Notes: generated from the letters alone by a model not told the origin. Numbered from the stretch's first letter, positions 7,054 to 13,454 are shown. The stretch: DNA of 13,716 nt from Planctomycetes bacterium UBA1662 (GCA_002320775.1 DCKY01000208.1:29847-43562), one strand, 5' to 3'. A program made the numbers and translations.

Positions 7054-7060
7054 GCCCGGC

Positions 7061-7066
7061 ATCTTA
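7061..7066 (-). promoter_or_regulatory. Possible -10 box for a leaderless dapF transcript
   Basis: On the minus strand TAAGAT (4 of 6 matches to TATAAT) is followed by 7 bases and then ATG 7053. No good -35 is present. It overlaps the alternative ATG at 7062, so if it works as a promoter that upstream start cannot be used. Weak evidence on its own. Confidence 0.28.
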
Positions 7067-7165
7067 GCGGAAAAAATCGCCGTTCAGACTATTTTTTGCA
7101 CCTGAGCGGCGTGGGGAGGATCGTCTAAACTGACAGGACACCGTTTTTTATCAAGGCTATGGACA

Positions 7166-8332
7166 ATGATGTTTTTTTCAGAATGCCGGTCGTGCTGGGG
7201 CAGCGGCCTTGTTCCGCTTGTGCTGGCGGCCGTGCTGTTGCAGCCGGGCGGTTCTGTAGACGCTCTCCAGGATGAAAAGCCCGCCGAGGGCGGGGTGAAA
7301 AAGAAGAAGCCGCCTATTCCAGAGCTTGCGGCCGACCAGCTTCCGAAGCAGACGAGAGCGCGCCCCGACCCTGCGAAGTCCCAGGTCGAGCTCGATACGA
7401 TCCACGTCACCATCGTTGAGATGGCCCAGACGATGGCCGGCAAACGTTACACTCCGCAGACGAGGGTGGTGCAGAACTATCTTGGCGAGTATCTCCGGCG
7501 GGCGGGCTACAGGATTGTGGAGAATCCTGCCAAGGCCCGCTACCGGGTGAGCGGCAAGATCTCGACGATCTTCGATACAGAGCTTATTCTTCGTAACAAG
7601 ATCATCGCCTGGAAGTATGCCGGGACCATCTCCGCCAAGCTGCAGGATGCCAACGGCAAGGTTCTCCAGGAGATGGACATTCCCGAGGTCTTTCGGCTCA
7701 ACGTTAAGAGTGAGAAGTCGGCGATCTGGGATCTGCGCCGCTTCCTCGCTCATCTGATCTATTCCGAACTCTGTCTGAAGGGAGATGAGCTGACCAACGG
7801 GAAAATCGTCAGCCTCATCGAGTCTCTTGCCGTTGACTCTTTTGACCAGGTGGAGGATATCGAGGCATCCGCAGTTGTCGAGAAGCTGGCGGACCACGGC
7901 CTCCAGGCGGTTCCCTATCTTCTGCAGGCGCTGACTGATACCCGGACCGTTATGGTCAAGGCGATCTACCCGGGGCTGAAGGTGCCGACCGATCTGAAGA
8001 TTTACCATCTTGCCGACAAGGTCCTGGAGGAGATCTTTCAGAAGGTGAGCAGGATGGAGCTGAAGACTCCCCCGCAACTCCGCTTCTATATCATCGCGGG
8101 CTGGGAAAACGAGTGGCGGCGCTTCTGTAAGCCTTTCCGGGAATCTCCCGAGGCCGATCGCCGCAAGCACGCCCTGCTGAAGAAATCAGCTGGCGCCGTG
8201 CAGGAGAAAAACCTCCGTGTTCTCGATTTCTCCCTCTACGGGAAAAAACCCGGCAAGGGCAAGGCCGGGGAGCCGAAAGAGGCCGATAAAGAGCCTTCGG
8301 AGGACAAGGCGGAGCCGAAAAAGCAGCCCTGA
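7166..8332 (+). CDS. Exported protein of unknown function with a Lys/Glu-rich tail
   Basis: A 388-residue protein I do not recognise. It starts with a signal peptide: a short N-region, hydrophobic LVPLVLAAVLL (15-25) and a probable cut near VDA (31-33). A Lys/Pro-rich spacer (KKKKPP at 45-50) follows. Residues about 78-205 read like an alpha/beta outer-membrane accessory domain: a helix with YLGEYLRRAGYRIVENPAKARYRV, given here as YLRRAGYRIV (109-118), then alternating beta strands (RVSGKIST, WKYAGTISAKLQD). This loosely recalls LptE/DUF4136-type lipoproteins, but there is no lipobox Cys. Residues about 220-295 look helical, with a HEAT-like VEKLADHGLQAVPYLLQALTD section. The last 35 residues are a low-complexity Lys/Glu/Pro tail. 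The start has only a weak AAGG 9 nt upstream; ATG 7169 is an equal alternative. It is followed by a terminator and probably monocistronic. Confidence 0.78.
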   Translation: MMFFSECRSCWGSGLVPLVLAAVLLQPGGSVDALQDEKPAEGGVKKKKPPIPELAADQLPKQTRARPDPAKSQVELDTIHVTIVEMAQTMAGKRYTPQTRVVQNYLGEYLRRAGYRIVENPAKARYRVSGKISTIFDTELILRNKIIAWKYAGTISAKLQDANGKVLQEMDIPEVFRLNVKSEKSAIWDLRRFLAHLIYSELCLKGDELTNGKIVSLIESLAVDSFDQVEDIEASAVVEKLADHGLQAVPYLLQALTDTRTVMVKAIYPGLKVPTDLKIYHLADKVLEEIFQKVSRMELKTPPQLRFYIIAGWENEWRRFCKPFRESPEADRRKHALLKKSAGAVQEKNLRVLDFSLYGKKPGKGKAGEPKEADKEPSEDKAEPKKQP

Positions 8333-8337
8333 GCCTG

Positions 8338-8353
8338 AAAGCGCCGCTTTTTT
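8338..8353 (+). terminator. Short terminator after the exported-protein gene
   Basis: AAAGC (8338-8342) pairs with GCTTT (8346-8350) across a GCC loop and runs into six T (8348-8353). The stem is short, but its position 5 nt after the stop fits. Confidence 0.45.
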
Positions 8354-8376
8354 GCAAGTCCCCTGACCGGGCTGTG

Positions 8377-8405
8377 TTGCAGTCTTCCTTCGGGACAGAT
8401 ATACT
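8377..8405 (+). promoter_or_regulatory. Promoter of the cysO-moeB-cysM operon
   Basis: TTGCAG (8377-8382) and TATACT (8400-8405, 5 of 6 matches to TATAAT) are separated by exactly 17 bp. Transcription would begin near 8412 and give a leader of roughly 117 nt before the cysO ATG. Confidence 0.5.
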
Positions 8406-8438
8406 CGTCCGACTGGCTCTGTATTGTAACGATGGCAT

Positions 8439-8505
8439 GGTAGCGCCTGTTTGAGTTTGCTCACGGCGCCGGCAGCCAGCGCTTACCACTAGTCGAATAG
8501 TCGAA
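8439..8505 (+). promoter_or_regulatory. Structured leader and tandem TAGTCGAA repeat before cysO
   Basis: GGTAGCGC (8439-8446) can pair with GCGC-T-TACC (8479-8487, one bulged T), enclosing a small hairpin TGAG-TTTG-CTCA (8452-8463) and a GC-rich GGCGCC. Two back-to-back copies of TAGTCGAA (8490-8497, 8498-8505) follow. The arrangement ends 12 nt before the GGAGG. It does not match a riboswitch I know. A role in regulating the operon is only inferred. Confidence 0.35.
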
Positions 8506-8528
8506 CAGTTTGCATCTGGAGGCAAAGA

Positions 8529-8828
8529 ATGGCGGCAACGATTCGGATTCCCACTCCCCTGAGGAAATTCACCGATGGCAAGAGCGAGGTGGATGTAGAG
8601 GGAGGCACGGTCCGTGAGATCTTCGATGATGTCGAGAATCGCCACGGCGGCCTGAAGGATAAGATCTTTGACGATGCCGGAGAGCTCCGGCGTTTCATCA
8701 ATGTATTCGTCAATGGCGAAGATGTTCGCCATGCCGAGGGGCTTGATACCCCGGTGAAGGATGGCGACGAGCTGAGCGTGGTCCCGGCGATTGCCGGTGG
8801 ACTGGGTTCCCGGTCCAGGCAGGTCTGA
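8529..8828 (+). CDS. cysO: CysO-like MoaD/ThiS-family sulfur carrier with a C-terminal extension
   Basis: A 99-residue ubiquitin-fold sulfur carrier. From memory it follows Mycobacterium CysO closely, with matching IRIPTPLRKFT (5-15), LRRFINVFVNGEDVR (53-67) and the end DGDELSVVPAIAGG (78-91). In that family the C-terminal Gly is adenylated by a ThiF/MoeB enzyme and becomes a thiocarboxylate, which gives its sulfur to a CysM-type PLP enzyme to form cysteine. MoaD for molybdopterin and ThiS for thiazole are alternatives. The oddity is that Gly90-Gly91 is not terminal: LGSRSRQV (92-99) follows. The reading frame is clear, so either a protease trims the tail or the protein works differently. A strong GGAGG (8518-8522) sits 6 nt before the ATG. 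The moeB start lies 3 nt after the stop, and both partner enzymes are in the same operon. Confidence 0.88.
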   Translation: MAATIRIPTPLRKFTDGKSEVDVEGGTVREIFDDVENRHGGLKDKIFDDAGELRRFINVFVNGEDVRHAEGLDTPVKDGDELSVVPAIAGGLGSRSRQV

Positions 8829-8831
8829 AGT

Positions 8832-9995
8832 ATGGCAGGTAAAAGCTACGACGAGCTGCTCGCTGAGTATCGAGAGAGCATCCCCGAGATGGACCCGGAG
8901 CAGGTCGAGGAGACCCTCGACAAGGAGGCCGATGTAACTGTCGTCGACGTTCGTGAGTCCGACGAATACCGCGCCGGCCATCTGCCCGGGGCGGTCCAGT
9001 TGTCGCGAGGGTTTCTTGAGATGCAGGCCGCCAAGAAGCTTCCGGAGCAGGATGCCAGGATCATAGCCTATTGCGCCGGCGGTGTTCGATCGCTCTTCGC
9101 GGCGAACTCCCTGCGGGTTCTGGGCTATACCAACGTCACCTCGATGAAGGGCGGCTTCACGCGTTGGAAGCAGAATGGTCATCCGGTGGATGTTCCCGAG
9201 GCTCTGTCCGACCAGGAGCGTGAGCGCTATGCAAGGCACCTCAGCATCGACGAGGTCGGCGAGGCCGGCCAGCTGCTGATGAAGAAGGCAAAGGTGCTCT
9301 GCATCGGCGCCGGCGGCCTGGGTTCTCCGGCCGCCTTCTACCTGGCCGCGGCCGGAATCGGAACTCTCGGAATCGTTGATTACGATGTCGTTGATCTGAC
9401 CAACCTGCAGCGCCAGATTCTCCACACCAATGCCAGGGTGGGTGACCCCAAGACGGACTCGGCGAAGGACACGCTCCTCGCGCTGAATCCCGATATCGAG
9501 ATCGTTACCCATAACGAGCGTGTTCATTCGACCAATGTCGACGAGCTGTTTGAGGGCTACGACATCATCGTCGATGGCTGCGACAATTTTCCTACCAGGT
9601 ATCTCGTCAACGATGCCTGCTGCAAGCATGGCATTCCGAATGTGCATGGCTCCATCTATCGTTTCGAGGGCCAGGCGACCGTTTTCTGGCCCGGCAAGGG
9701 ACCCTGCTACCGCTGCCTGTTCCCTGAGCCTCCTCCGCCGGAGATGGCGCCTTCCTGCGCCGAGGCGGGAGTCCTGGGAGTACTTCCGGGTGTTATCGGG
9801 GTGCTCGAGGCGATCGAGGTGATCAAGATCATCCTGGGCAAGGGTGATCTGCTCACAGGCAGACTGCTGACCTACGATGCTCTCGAGGCCAGGTTTCGTG
9901 AGCTGAAAATCCAGGCTGATCCCGACTGCAATTATTGCGGTGAGGGGAAGGAATTCCCCGGCTACACCGACTACGCCCATTTCTGCGGCGTTTGA
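8832..9995 (+). CDS. moeB: Rhodanese-MoeB/ThiF fusion, sulfur-carrier adenylyltransferase and sulfurtransferase
   Basis: A 387-residue protein that should activate the neighbouring carrier and load sulfur on it. Residues about 20-118 are a rhodanese domain (VVDVRESDEYRAGHLPGAV in its first half; active loop CAGGVRS with persulfide Cys81). Residues about 126-385 are an E1-like ThiF/MoeB domain: nucleotide motif GAGGLGS (159-165), DLTNLQRQILH (188-198), DGCDNFPTR (248-256), the CAEAGVLG segment with Cys309, and zinc cysteines in CYRC (292/295) and CNYC (366/369). The key residues appear intact. The domain order is the reverse of MoeZ and MOCS3, where rhodanese is C-terminal. It starts 3 nt after cysO, with AGG-rich sequence inside the cysO end as ribosome-binding site. 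Its TGA ends 14 nt before the preferred cysM start. It might also serve MoaD or ThiS elsewhere in the genome. Confidence 0.92.
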   Translation: MAGKSYDELLAEYRESIPEMDPEQVEETLDKEADVTVVDVRESDEYRAGHLPGAVQLSRGFLEMQAAKKLPEQDARIIAYCAGGVRSLFAANSLRVLGYTNVTSMKGGFTRWKQNGHPVDVPEALSDQERERYARHLSIDEVGEAGQLLMKKAKVLCIGAGGLGSPAAFYLAAAGIGTLGIVDYDVVDLTNLQRQILHTNARVGDPKTDSAKDTLLALNPDIEIVTHNERVHSTNVDELFEGYDIIVDGCDNFPTRYLVNDACCKHGIPNVHGSIYRFEGQATVFWPGKGPCYRCLFPEPPPPEMAPSCAEAGVLGVLPGVIGVLEAIEVIKIILGKGDLLTGRLLTYDALEARFRELKIQADPDCNYCGEGKEFPGYTDYAHFCGV

Positions 9996-10009
9996 GGAGT
10001 GAAGCGCCT

Positions 10010-10942
10010 TTGTCGACACTTCCCCAGGAATTCCTGCCCCTGATCGCGGACGCGCCCGGCTTGTCGCTCATCGGCAATACGCCGCTGGTGCCCATCGTCC
10101 TGCCCGGCCTCGACAAGCCAGGCGTCGAGGTCTACGCCAAGGTCGAGTATTTCAACCCCGGCGGGTCGATCAAGGATCGTCCGGTGCTCTGGATGCTGCT
10201 CAGTGCGATTCTCGATGGCCGTCTTACGCGCGAGCGTACGGTCCTGGATTCGAGCTCCGGCAACGCAGGTATCGCCTACGCGATGATCGGCGGCGCGCTG
10301 GGCTATAAGGTCAAGCTTGTCGTGCCCGAGAACGCTTCCGAGGAGCGCAAGAAACGAATCCTCGCGCACGGGGCCCAGCTGGACTTTACCGATGCGGTGG
10401 AGGGCTATGATGAGGCTTTGCGCGAGGTGCGCCGCCAGGCGGAGGCTGATCCCGACAAGTATTTCTTCTGTGATCAGTACAGCAACGAGAGCAATTGGCA
10501 GGCCCACTATAATATGACAGCGGTCGAGATCCTCGAGCAGACCGATCGCAGGGTGACCCACTTTGTTGGCGGAGTCGGAACCGGCGGTACGATCACCGGA
10601 GTCGGGCGCCGTCTGAAGGAAGAGCTTCCGGAGGTCGAGGTTACCATGATTCTCCCCGATGCCTTTCCCGGCATCGAGGGGCTCAAGCCCATGGAGACGG
10701 AAGACGATATTGTTCCCGAGATCTTCGATGAATCGGTTGTCGATCGTAAGGTACAGGTGAATATCGAGCAGGCCTACGATATGTGCCAGGCCCTGGCTCG
10801 TGAAGGTTTTTTCGTCGGACAATCTTCCGGCGGTTATCTTCGAGGAGTCCAGGATGTCGTGGAGAGGATCGACGAAGGGGTCGTCGTTACCGTCCTCAAC
10901 GATATCGGTGAGCGATATTTCAGCACCAGCCTCTGGGGTTGA
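10010..10942 (+). CDS. cysM: CysM-like PLP-dependent cysteine synthase
   Basis: A 310-residue fold-type II PLP enzyme. GSIKDRP (52-58) holds the PLP lysine Lys55 and is the CysM-style version. SSSGNAG (81-87) replaces the usual TSGNTG substrate/PLP loop. GVGTGGTITGVGR (188-200) is the phosphate cup, QSSGG lies at 271-275, and DIGERYFSTSLW ends the protein. In Mycobacterium, CysM takes O-phosphoserine and the CysO thiocarboxylate instead of O-acetylserine and sulfide. The operon context suggests the same here, but the acceptor cannot be read from sequence alone. TTG 10010 was chosen because GAGGAG (9994-9999) precedes it by 10 nt. An upstream TTG at 9992, overlapping the moeB stop, would add six residues. 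No strong terminator is seen after the stop, only a T/C-rich tract near 10955-10972. Confidence 0.9.
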   Translation: MSTLPQEFLPLIADAPGLSLIGNTPLVPIVLPGLDKPGVEVYAKVEYFNPGGSIKDRPVLWMLLSAILDGRLTRERTVLDSSSGNAGIAYAMIGGALGYKVKLVVPENASEERKKRILAHGAQLDFTDAVEGYDEALREVRRQAEADPDKYFFCDQYSNESNWQAHYNMTAVEILEQTDRRVTHFVGGVGTGGTITGVGRRLKEELPEVEVTMILPDAFPGIEGLKPMETEDDIVPEIFDESVVDRKVQVNIEQAYDMCQALAREGFFVGQSSGGYLRGVQDVVERIDEGVVVTVLNDIGERYFSTSLWG

Positions 10943-11026
10943 GATGCCGTCCCTTCTCTTTTTTTCTCTTTGTGGCCGCGACTTTCCCCCGGTTTGAGAA
11001 AAAAGTCCGTTTCGACCAAACTGCCC

Positions 11027-11036
11027 ATTACGTAAT
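11027..11036. promoter_or_regulatory. Palindrome ATTACGTAAT upstream of the E1 promoter
   Basis: A perfect 10-bp palindrome ends 4 bp before the -35 TTGACT. The position fits an activator or repressor site. No family can be assigned from the sequence. Confidence 0.35.
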
Positions 11037-11040
11037 CCTT

Positions 11041-11069
11041 TTGACTGTAATGTGTTCCGTTAATATTTA
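11041..11069 (+). promoter_or_regulatory. Promoter of the E1 dehydrogenase gene
   Basis: TTGACT (11041-11046), 14 bp, then TAATATTTA (11061-11069), identical in layout to the gmhA promoter at 2527-2555. With 17-bp spacing the -10 would be TATTTA (11064-11069). The predicted leader is about 160 nt. Confidence 0.55.
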
Positions 11070-11085
11070 TGGAATAGAACGGAAC
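11054..11085. promoter_or_regulatory. Inverted repeat overlapping the E1 -10 region (operator candidate)
   Basis: GTTCCGTT (11054-11061) and AACGGAAC (11078-11085) are a perfect 8-bp inverted repeat, with centres 24 bp apart and 16 bp between the arms. They flank the -10 element and the predicted start, as expected for a repressor site. A stem formed in RNA is less likely, since the left arm lies upstream of the transcript. Confidence 0.45.
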
Positions 11086-11112
11086 CTGATGAGAAAGTTG
11101 CATTCTCATCGG
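11086..11112 (+). other. Leader hairpin in the E1 transcript
   Basis: GATGAGAA (11088-11095) pairs perfectly with TTCTCATC (11103-11110) around a 7-nt loop, AGTTGCA, extended by a U-G and a C-G pair. No T-run follows. It lies about 10-35 nt into the predicted mRNA, directly after the right arm of the inverted repeat. Between it and the next hairpin (11113-11192) no further feature was recognised. Confidence 0.45.
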
Positions 11113-11192
11113 AAACAGTTGAGCATATAGCCTCACTCGGCCTTTCTTCAGGGGTCGGTGTTTCTTTTTATACGCACAAACGGAAGGATGAG

Positions 11193-11226
11193 GCCGTCCC
11201 GGGCTCGCCGGGGAGGACGGCAGGAG
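11193..11226 (+). other. GC-rich hairpin abutting the E1 ribosome-binding site
   Basis: GCCGTCC (11193-11199) pairs with GGACGGC (11215-11221), with an inner CGG/CCG stem. The last paired base is directly followed by the Shine-Dalgarno AGGAG (11222-11226), 10 nt before ATG 11237. This placement could influence ribosome access, which is an inference. Confidence 0.4.
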
Positions 11227-11236
11227 AAGAAATCGG

Positions 11237-13336
11237 ATGGAGAGCAAAACCAGCGTTCGTTCCATAGATACCGTGAAGAAGGAAGACCTCCTCTGGGTCT
11301 ACGATCTCATGGTCAGGGCGCGCGAGCTGGACGAAGCGGAGATACGCCTGAGGCGTCAGGGTGCCTTTCAGTTTCAGCTCAGCTGTTCGGGACACGAGGC
11401 CATCCAGGCGGTAGCGGCGAAGCTGCTGCGGCCTGGTAAGGATTGGTTCTATCCCTATTACCGTGATCGTACCTTCGCCTATGGCCTCGGAATGACCCCG
11501 GCAGACCTTTTCCGGCAGCCCCTGGGAAAGCGGACGGATCCCAGCTCCGGCGGTCGTCAGATGCCGAACCACTTTGCCGCTCCCGAGCTGAATATCGTCA
11601 GCCAGTCGAGCCCCACGGGAACCCAGTTCCTGCAGGCGGTCGGTACCGCAGAGGTGAACAAAATTGTCAGGAGCCTGCCGCCGAACCCCTCTCTGCCTCC
11701 CTGTAGCGAGGACGAGGTGGTCTACGTCTCTTCCGGAGATGGGGCTACGAGCCAGGGAGATTTTTACGAGGCGATCAGCGCGGCTTCTTTGAATAAGCTT
11801 CCCGTACTCTTTGTCATCCAGGACAACGGCTACGCCATCTCGGTTCCAACCGAGGTCCAGACTCCCGGCGCCAGTATCTCCCGTACCTTCTCGGATTTCC
11901 CCGGCCTGTTTGTTCGCGAGATTGATGGAGTCGATGTTCTCGACTGCTTTGATGGTCTTGGGGAGGCGATTGCTCATTGCCGCAGCGGCAAGGGGCCGGC
12001 GCTGGTGCATGCACGCGTGGTCAGGCTGAAGCCGCACTCCGATTCAGACGATGACTCGAGCTACCGGTCGAATGCGGAGAAAGAGGAGGACGAGAAGCGT
12101 GACCCCCTGCCGATCTTTGAACAGCTGATGATGGAGCAAGGTCTCGTCGATTCCGAGGATGGTCTGCGTATCAGGAAGGATGCCCATGACGAGTTCCAGG
12201 ACATCTACGATACGATCAAGGAAGAAGAGATGCCGGACGCGTCGACAGTTTCCCGGTTTGTTTACAATCCGGAGACTGTCATCGATAAGGAAAATGCTCC
12301 CGTTGTCGGGGGAGAGAAGATCACCATGGTCGAGGCGATCAATCGGGCCATGGCCACCGAGATGCAGAGAGACCCCCGCGTCGTTGTCTTTGGTGAGGAC
12401 GTGGCCGATTGTTCAAAGGATCAGGCCCTGCCGGATGTTAAGGGGAAAGGCGGGGTATTCAAGGTTACCCATGGCCTGCAGGCTCGTTTCGGCTCAACCA
12501 GGGTCTACAACGCTCCCATCGCCGAATCCGGCATTATTGGCCGGGCCATCGGTATGGCGGCAAGAGGCCTGAGGCCTGTGGTCGAAATACAATTCTTTGA
12601 TTATATCTGGCCTGCGATGAACCAGATCCGCAGCGAGCTTGCCATGATGCGCTGGCGTTCAAATAACGCTTTCTCCTGTCCGGTTGTCGTTCGCTGTCCG
12701 ATCGGCGGCTATGTTCGGGGCGGAGCTATTTACCACAGCCAGAGCGCCGAATCGATGTTCTGTCAGTGCCCCGGTTTGCGGGTGGTTATGCCATCCAACG
12801 CCAGGGATGCCATCGGTCTTCTACGCACCGCGATGCGCTGCGGCGATCCGGTCCTGTTCCTTGAGCACAAGCATCTTTATCGGCAGCAATATACCCGCGC
12901 TTGCGATCCGGGGGCCGATTATGCAATTCCCCTGGGCAAGGCCGCCACGGTTCGAAAGGGTGAAGATGTGACCATCGTTACCTACGGTGCCCAGGTTCAG
13001 AAATCGCTCGAGGCGGCCGAGCAGCTGGCCGGCGAGGGCTTTGAGGTCGAAGTTATCGATCTGCGCTCCCTGCAGCCTTACGATTGGGAGGCCATCAGCT
13101 CCTCCACCCGCCGTACCGGTCGCCTTGTGGTCGTCTACGAGGAGAGCCGGTCTTTCGGTTTTGGTGCCGAGATCGCCGCCCGAGCGGCGCAGGAGCTTTT
13201 CAGCTATCTCGATGCTCCGGTCATGAGGGTTTCGGCCAAGGATACCTACGTTGGATTCGCCCAGGAGCTCGTGGACGCCTGCCTTCCCCAGGTAGCCGAC
13301 ATCTGCGAGACGCTGCGTCGTTCGGTCAGGTTCTGA
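11237..13336 (+). CDS. Fused E1 alpha/beta subunit of a 2-oxoacid dehydrogenase complex
   Basis: A 699-residue protein joining both E1 subunits. It performs the TPP-dependent decarboxylation of pyruvate or a branched-chain 2-oxoacid and passes the acyl group to lipoyl-E2. The alpha part (about 12-330) has the TPP motif GDG (167-169) through DNGYAIS (196-202), and PHSDSDD (266-272), the loop carrying the conserved phosphorylation-site serines and His267. A charged linker (about 275-350) follows. The beta part (about 358-697) has VFGEDVAD (384-391), APIAESGIIG with the cofactor Glu430, and GGYVRGGAIYHSQS. Each half has normal length. An AGGAG lies 10 nt upstream of the ATG. No E2, E3 or lipoate gene adjoins it in the window, so the complex is encoded in pieces. 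The sequence slightly favours the branched-chain/Bacteroidetes-type fused family, but the substrate is undecided. Confidence 0.93.
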   Translation: MESKTSVRSIDTVKKEDLLWVYDLMVRARELDEAEIRLRRQGAFQFQLSCSGHEAIQAVAAKLLRPGKDWFYPYYRDRTFAYGLGMTPADLFRQPLGKRTDPSSGGRQMPNHFAAPELNIVSQSSPTGTQFLQAVGTAEVNKIVRSLPPNPSLPPCSEDEVVYVSSGDGATSQGDFYEAISAASLNKLPVLFVIQDNGYAISVPTEVQTPGASISRTFSDFPGLFVREIDGVDVLDCFDGLGEAIAHCRSGKGPALVHARVVRLKPHSDSDDDSSYRSNAEKEEDEKRDPLPIFEQLMMEQGLVDSEDGLRIRKDAHDEFQDIYDTIKEEEMPDASTVSRFVYNPETVIDKENAPVVGGEKITMVEAINRAMATEMQRDPRVVVFGEDVADCSKDQALPDVKGKGGVFKVTHGLQARFGSTRVYNAPIAESGIIGRAIGMAARGLRPVVEIQFFDYIWPAMNQIRSELAMMRWRSNNAFSCPVVVRCPIGGYVRGGAIYHSQSAESMFCQCPGLRVVMPSNARDAIGLLRTAMRCGDPVLFLEHKHLYRQQYTRACDPGADYAIPLGKAATVRKGEDVTIVTYGAQVQKSLEAAEQLAGEGFEVEVIDLRSLQPYDWEAISSSTRRTGRLVVVYEESRSFGFGAEIAARAAQELFSYLDAPVMRVSAKDTYVGFAQELVDACLPQVADICETLRRSVRF

Positions 13337-13454
13337 GCGCCCGCTGAAGTTTTTCAGCCTTCTGTCCGGCTTTTTCCCGGTGAAGGTTCGAAAAAGGCAT
13401 CTGCATGCAGAGGCCGTGAGGACGTTTATTCTTGAGGATTGTGCGCTCTTTCAC
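13326..13454 (-). CDS. Possible small basic protein (42 residues)
   Basis: A minus-strand frame starts at GTG 13454 and ends with TGA at 13326-13328, overlapping the last 11 bases of the E1 gene in convergent orientation. A perfect AGGAGG (complement of 13459-13464) lies 4 nt before the GTG, a little close but the best Shine-Dalgarno in the region. The product is Lys/Arg-rich, with MKERTILKNKRPHG at the start and a helical, charged HREKAGQKAEKLQRALR near the end, so it could bind RNA or DNA. I do not recognise the family. Against it: no clear promoter, a non-ATG start, and overlapping inverted repeats that could instead belong to a terminator. Confidence 0.38.
   Translation of the reverse strand: MKERTILKNKRPHGLCMQMPFSNLHREKAGQKAEKLQRALRT
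13343..13358 (+). terminator. Possible terminator after the E1 gene
   Basis: GCTGAA (13343-13348) pairs with TTCAGC (13353-13358) around GTTT, 6 nt after the E1 stop. The run that follows is CTTCTGTCC rather than pure T, and a T5 occurs at 13371-13375. A weak candidate, and it lies within the possible small minus-strand gene. Confidence 0.35.
13396..13415. repeat. Near-perfect 20-bp palindrome with a 12-bp perfect core
   Basis: The core TCTGCATGCAGA (13400-13411) is perfect and is flanked by GGC and GCC arms with one mismatch between. It falls inside the possible small minus-strand gene. It may be a protein-binding site or hairpin; no function is assigned. Confidence 0.4.

Noticed and set aside
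6265..7128. A 287-codon plus-strand frame opposite dapF
   Set aside because: dapF has both catalytic cysteine motifs on the other strand; the plus frame has no family features.
8091..10019. A 642-codon open frame on the minus strand across cysO and moeB
   Set aside because: It is antisense to three well-supported genes, shows no domain, has biased composition expected of a shadow frame in GC-rich DNA, and has no ribosome-binding site.
10955..10972. T/C-rich tract after cysM as an intrinsic terminator
   Set aside because: No stable GC stem directly precedes the T-run.
11080..11120. Hammerhead ribozyme resemblance (CTGATGAG ... CGGAAAC)
   Set aside because: The core-like strings instead pair with each other as a perfect 8-bp hairpin. 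A proper stem II between them cannot form, and no cleavage-site stem arrangement was found.
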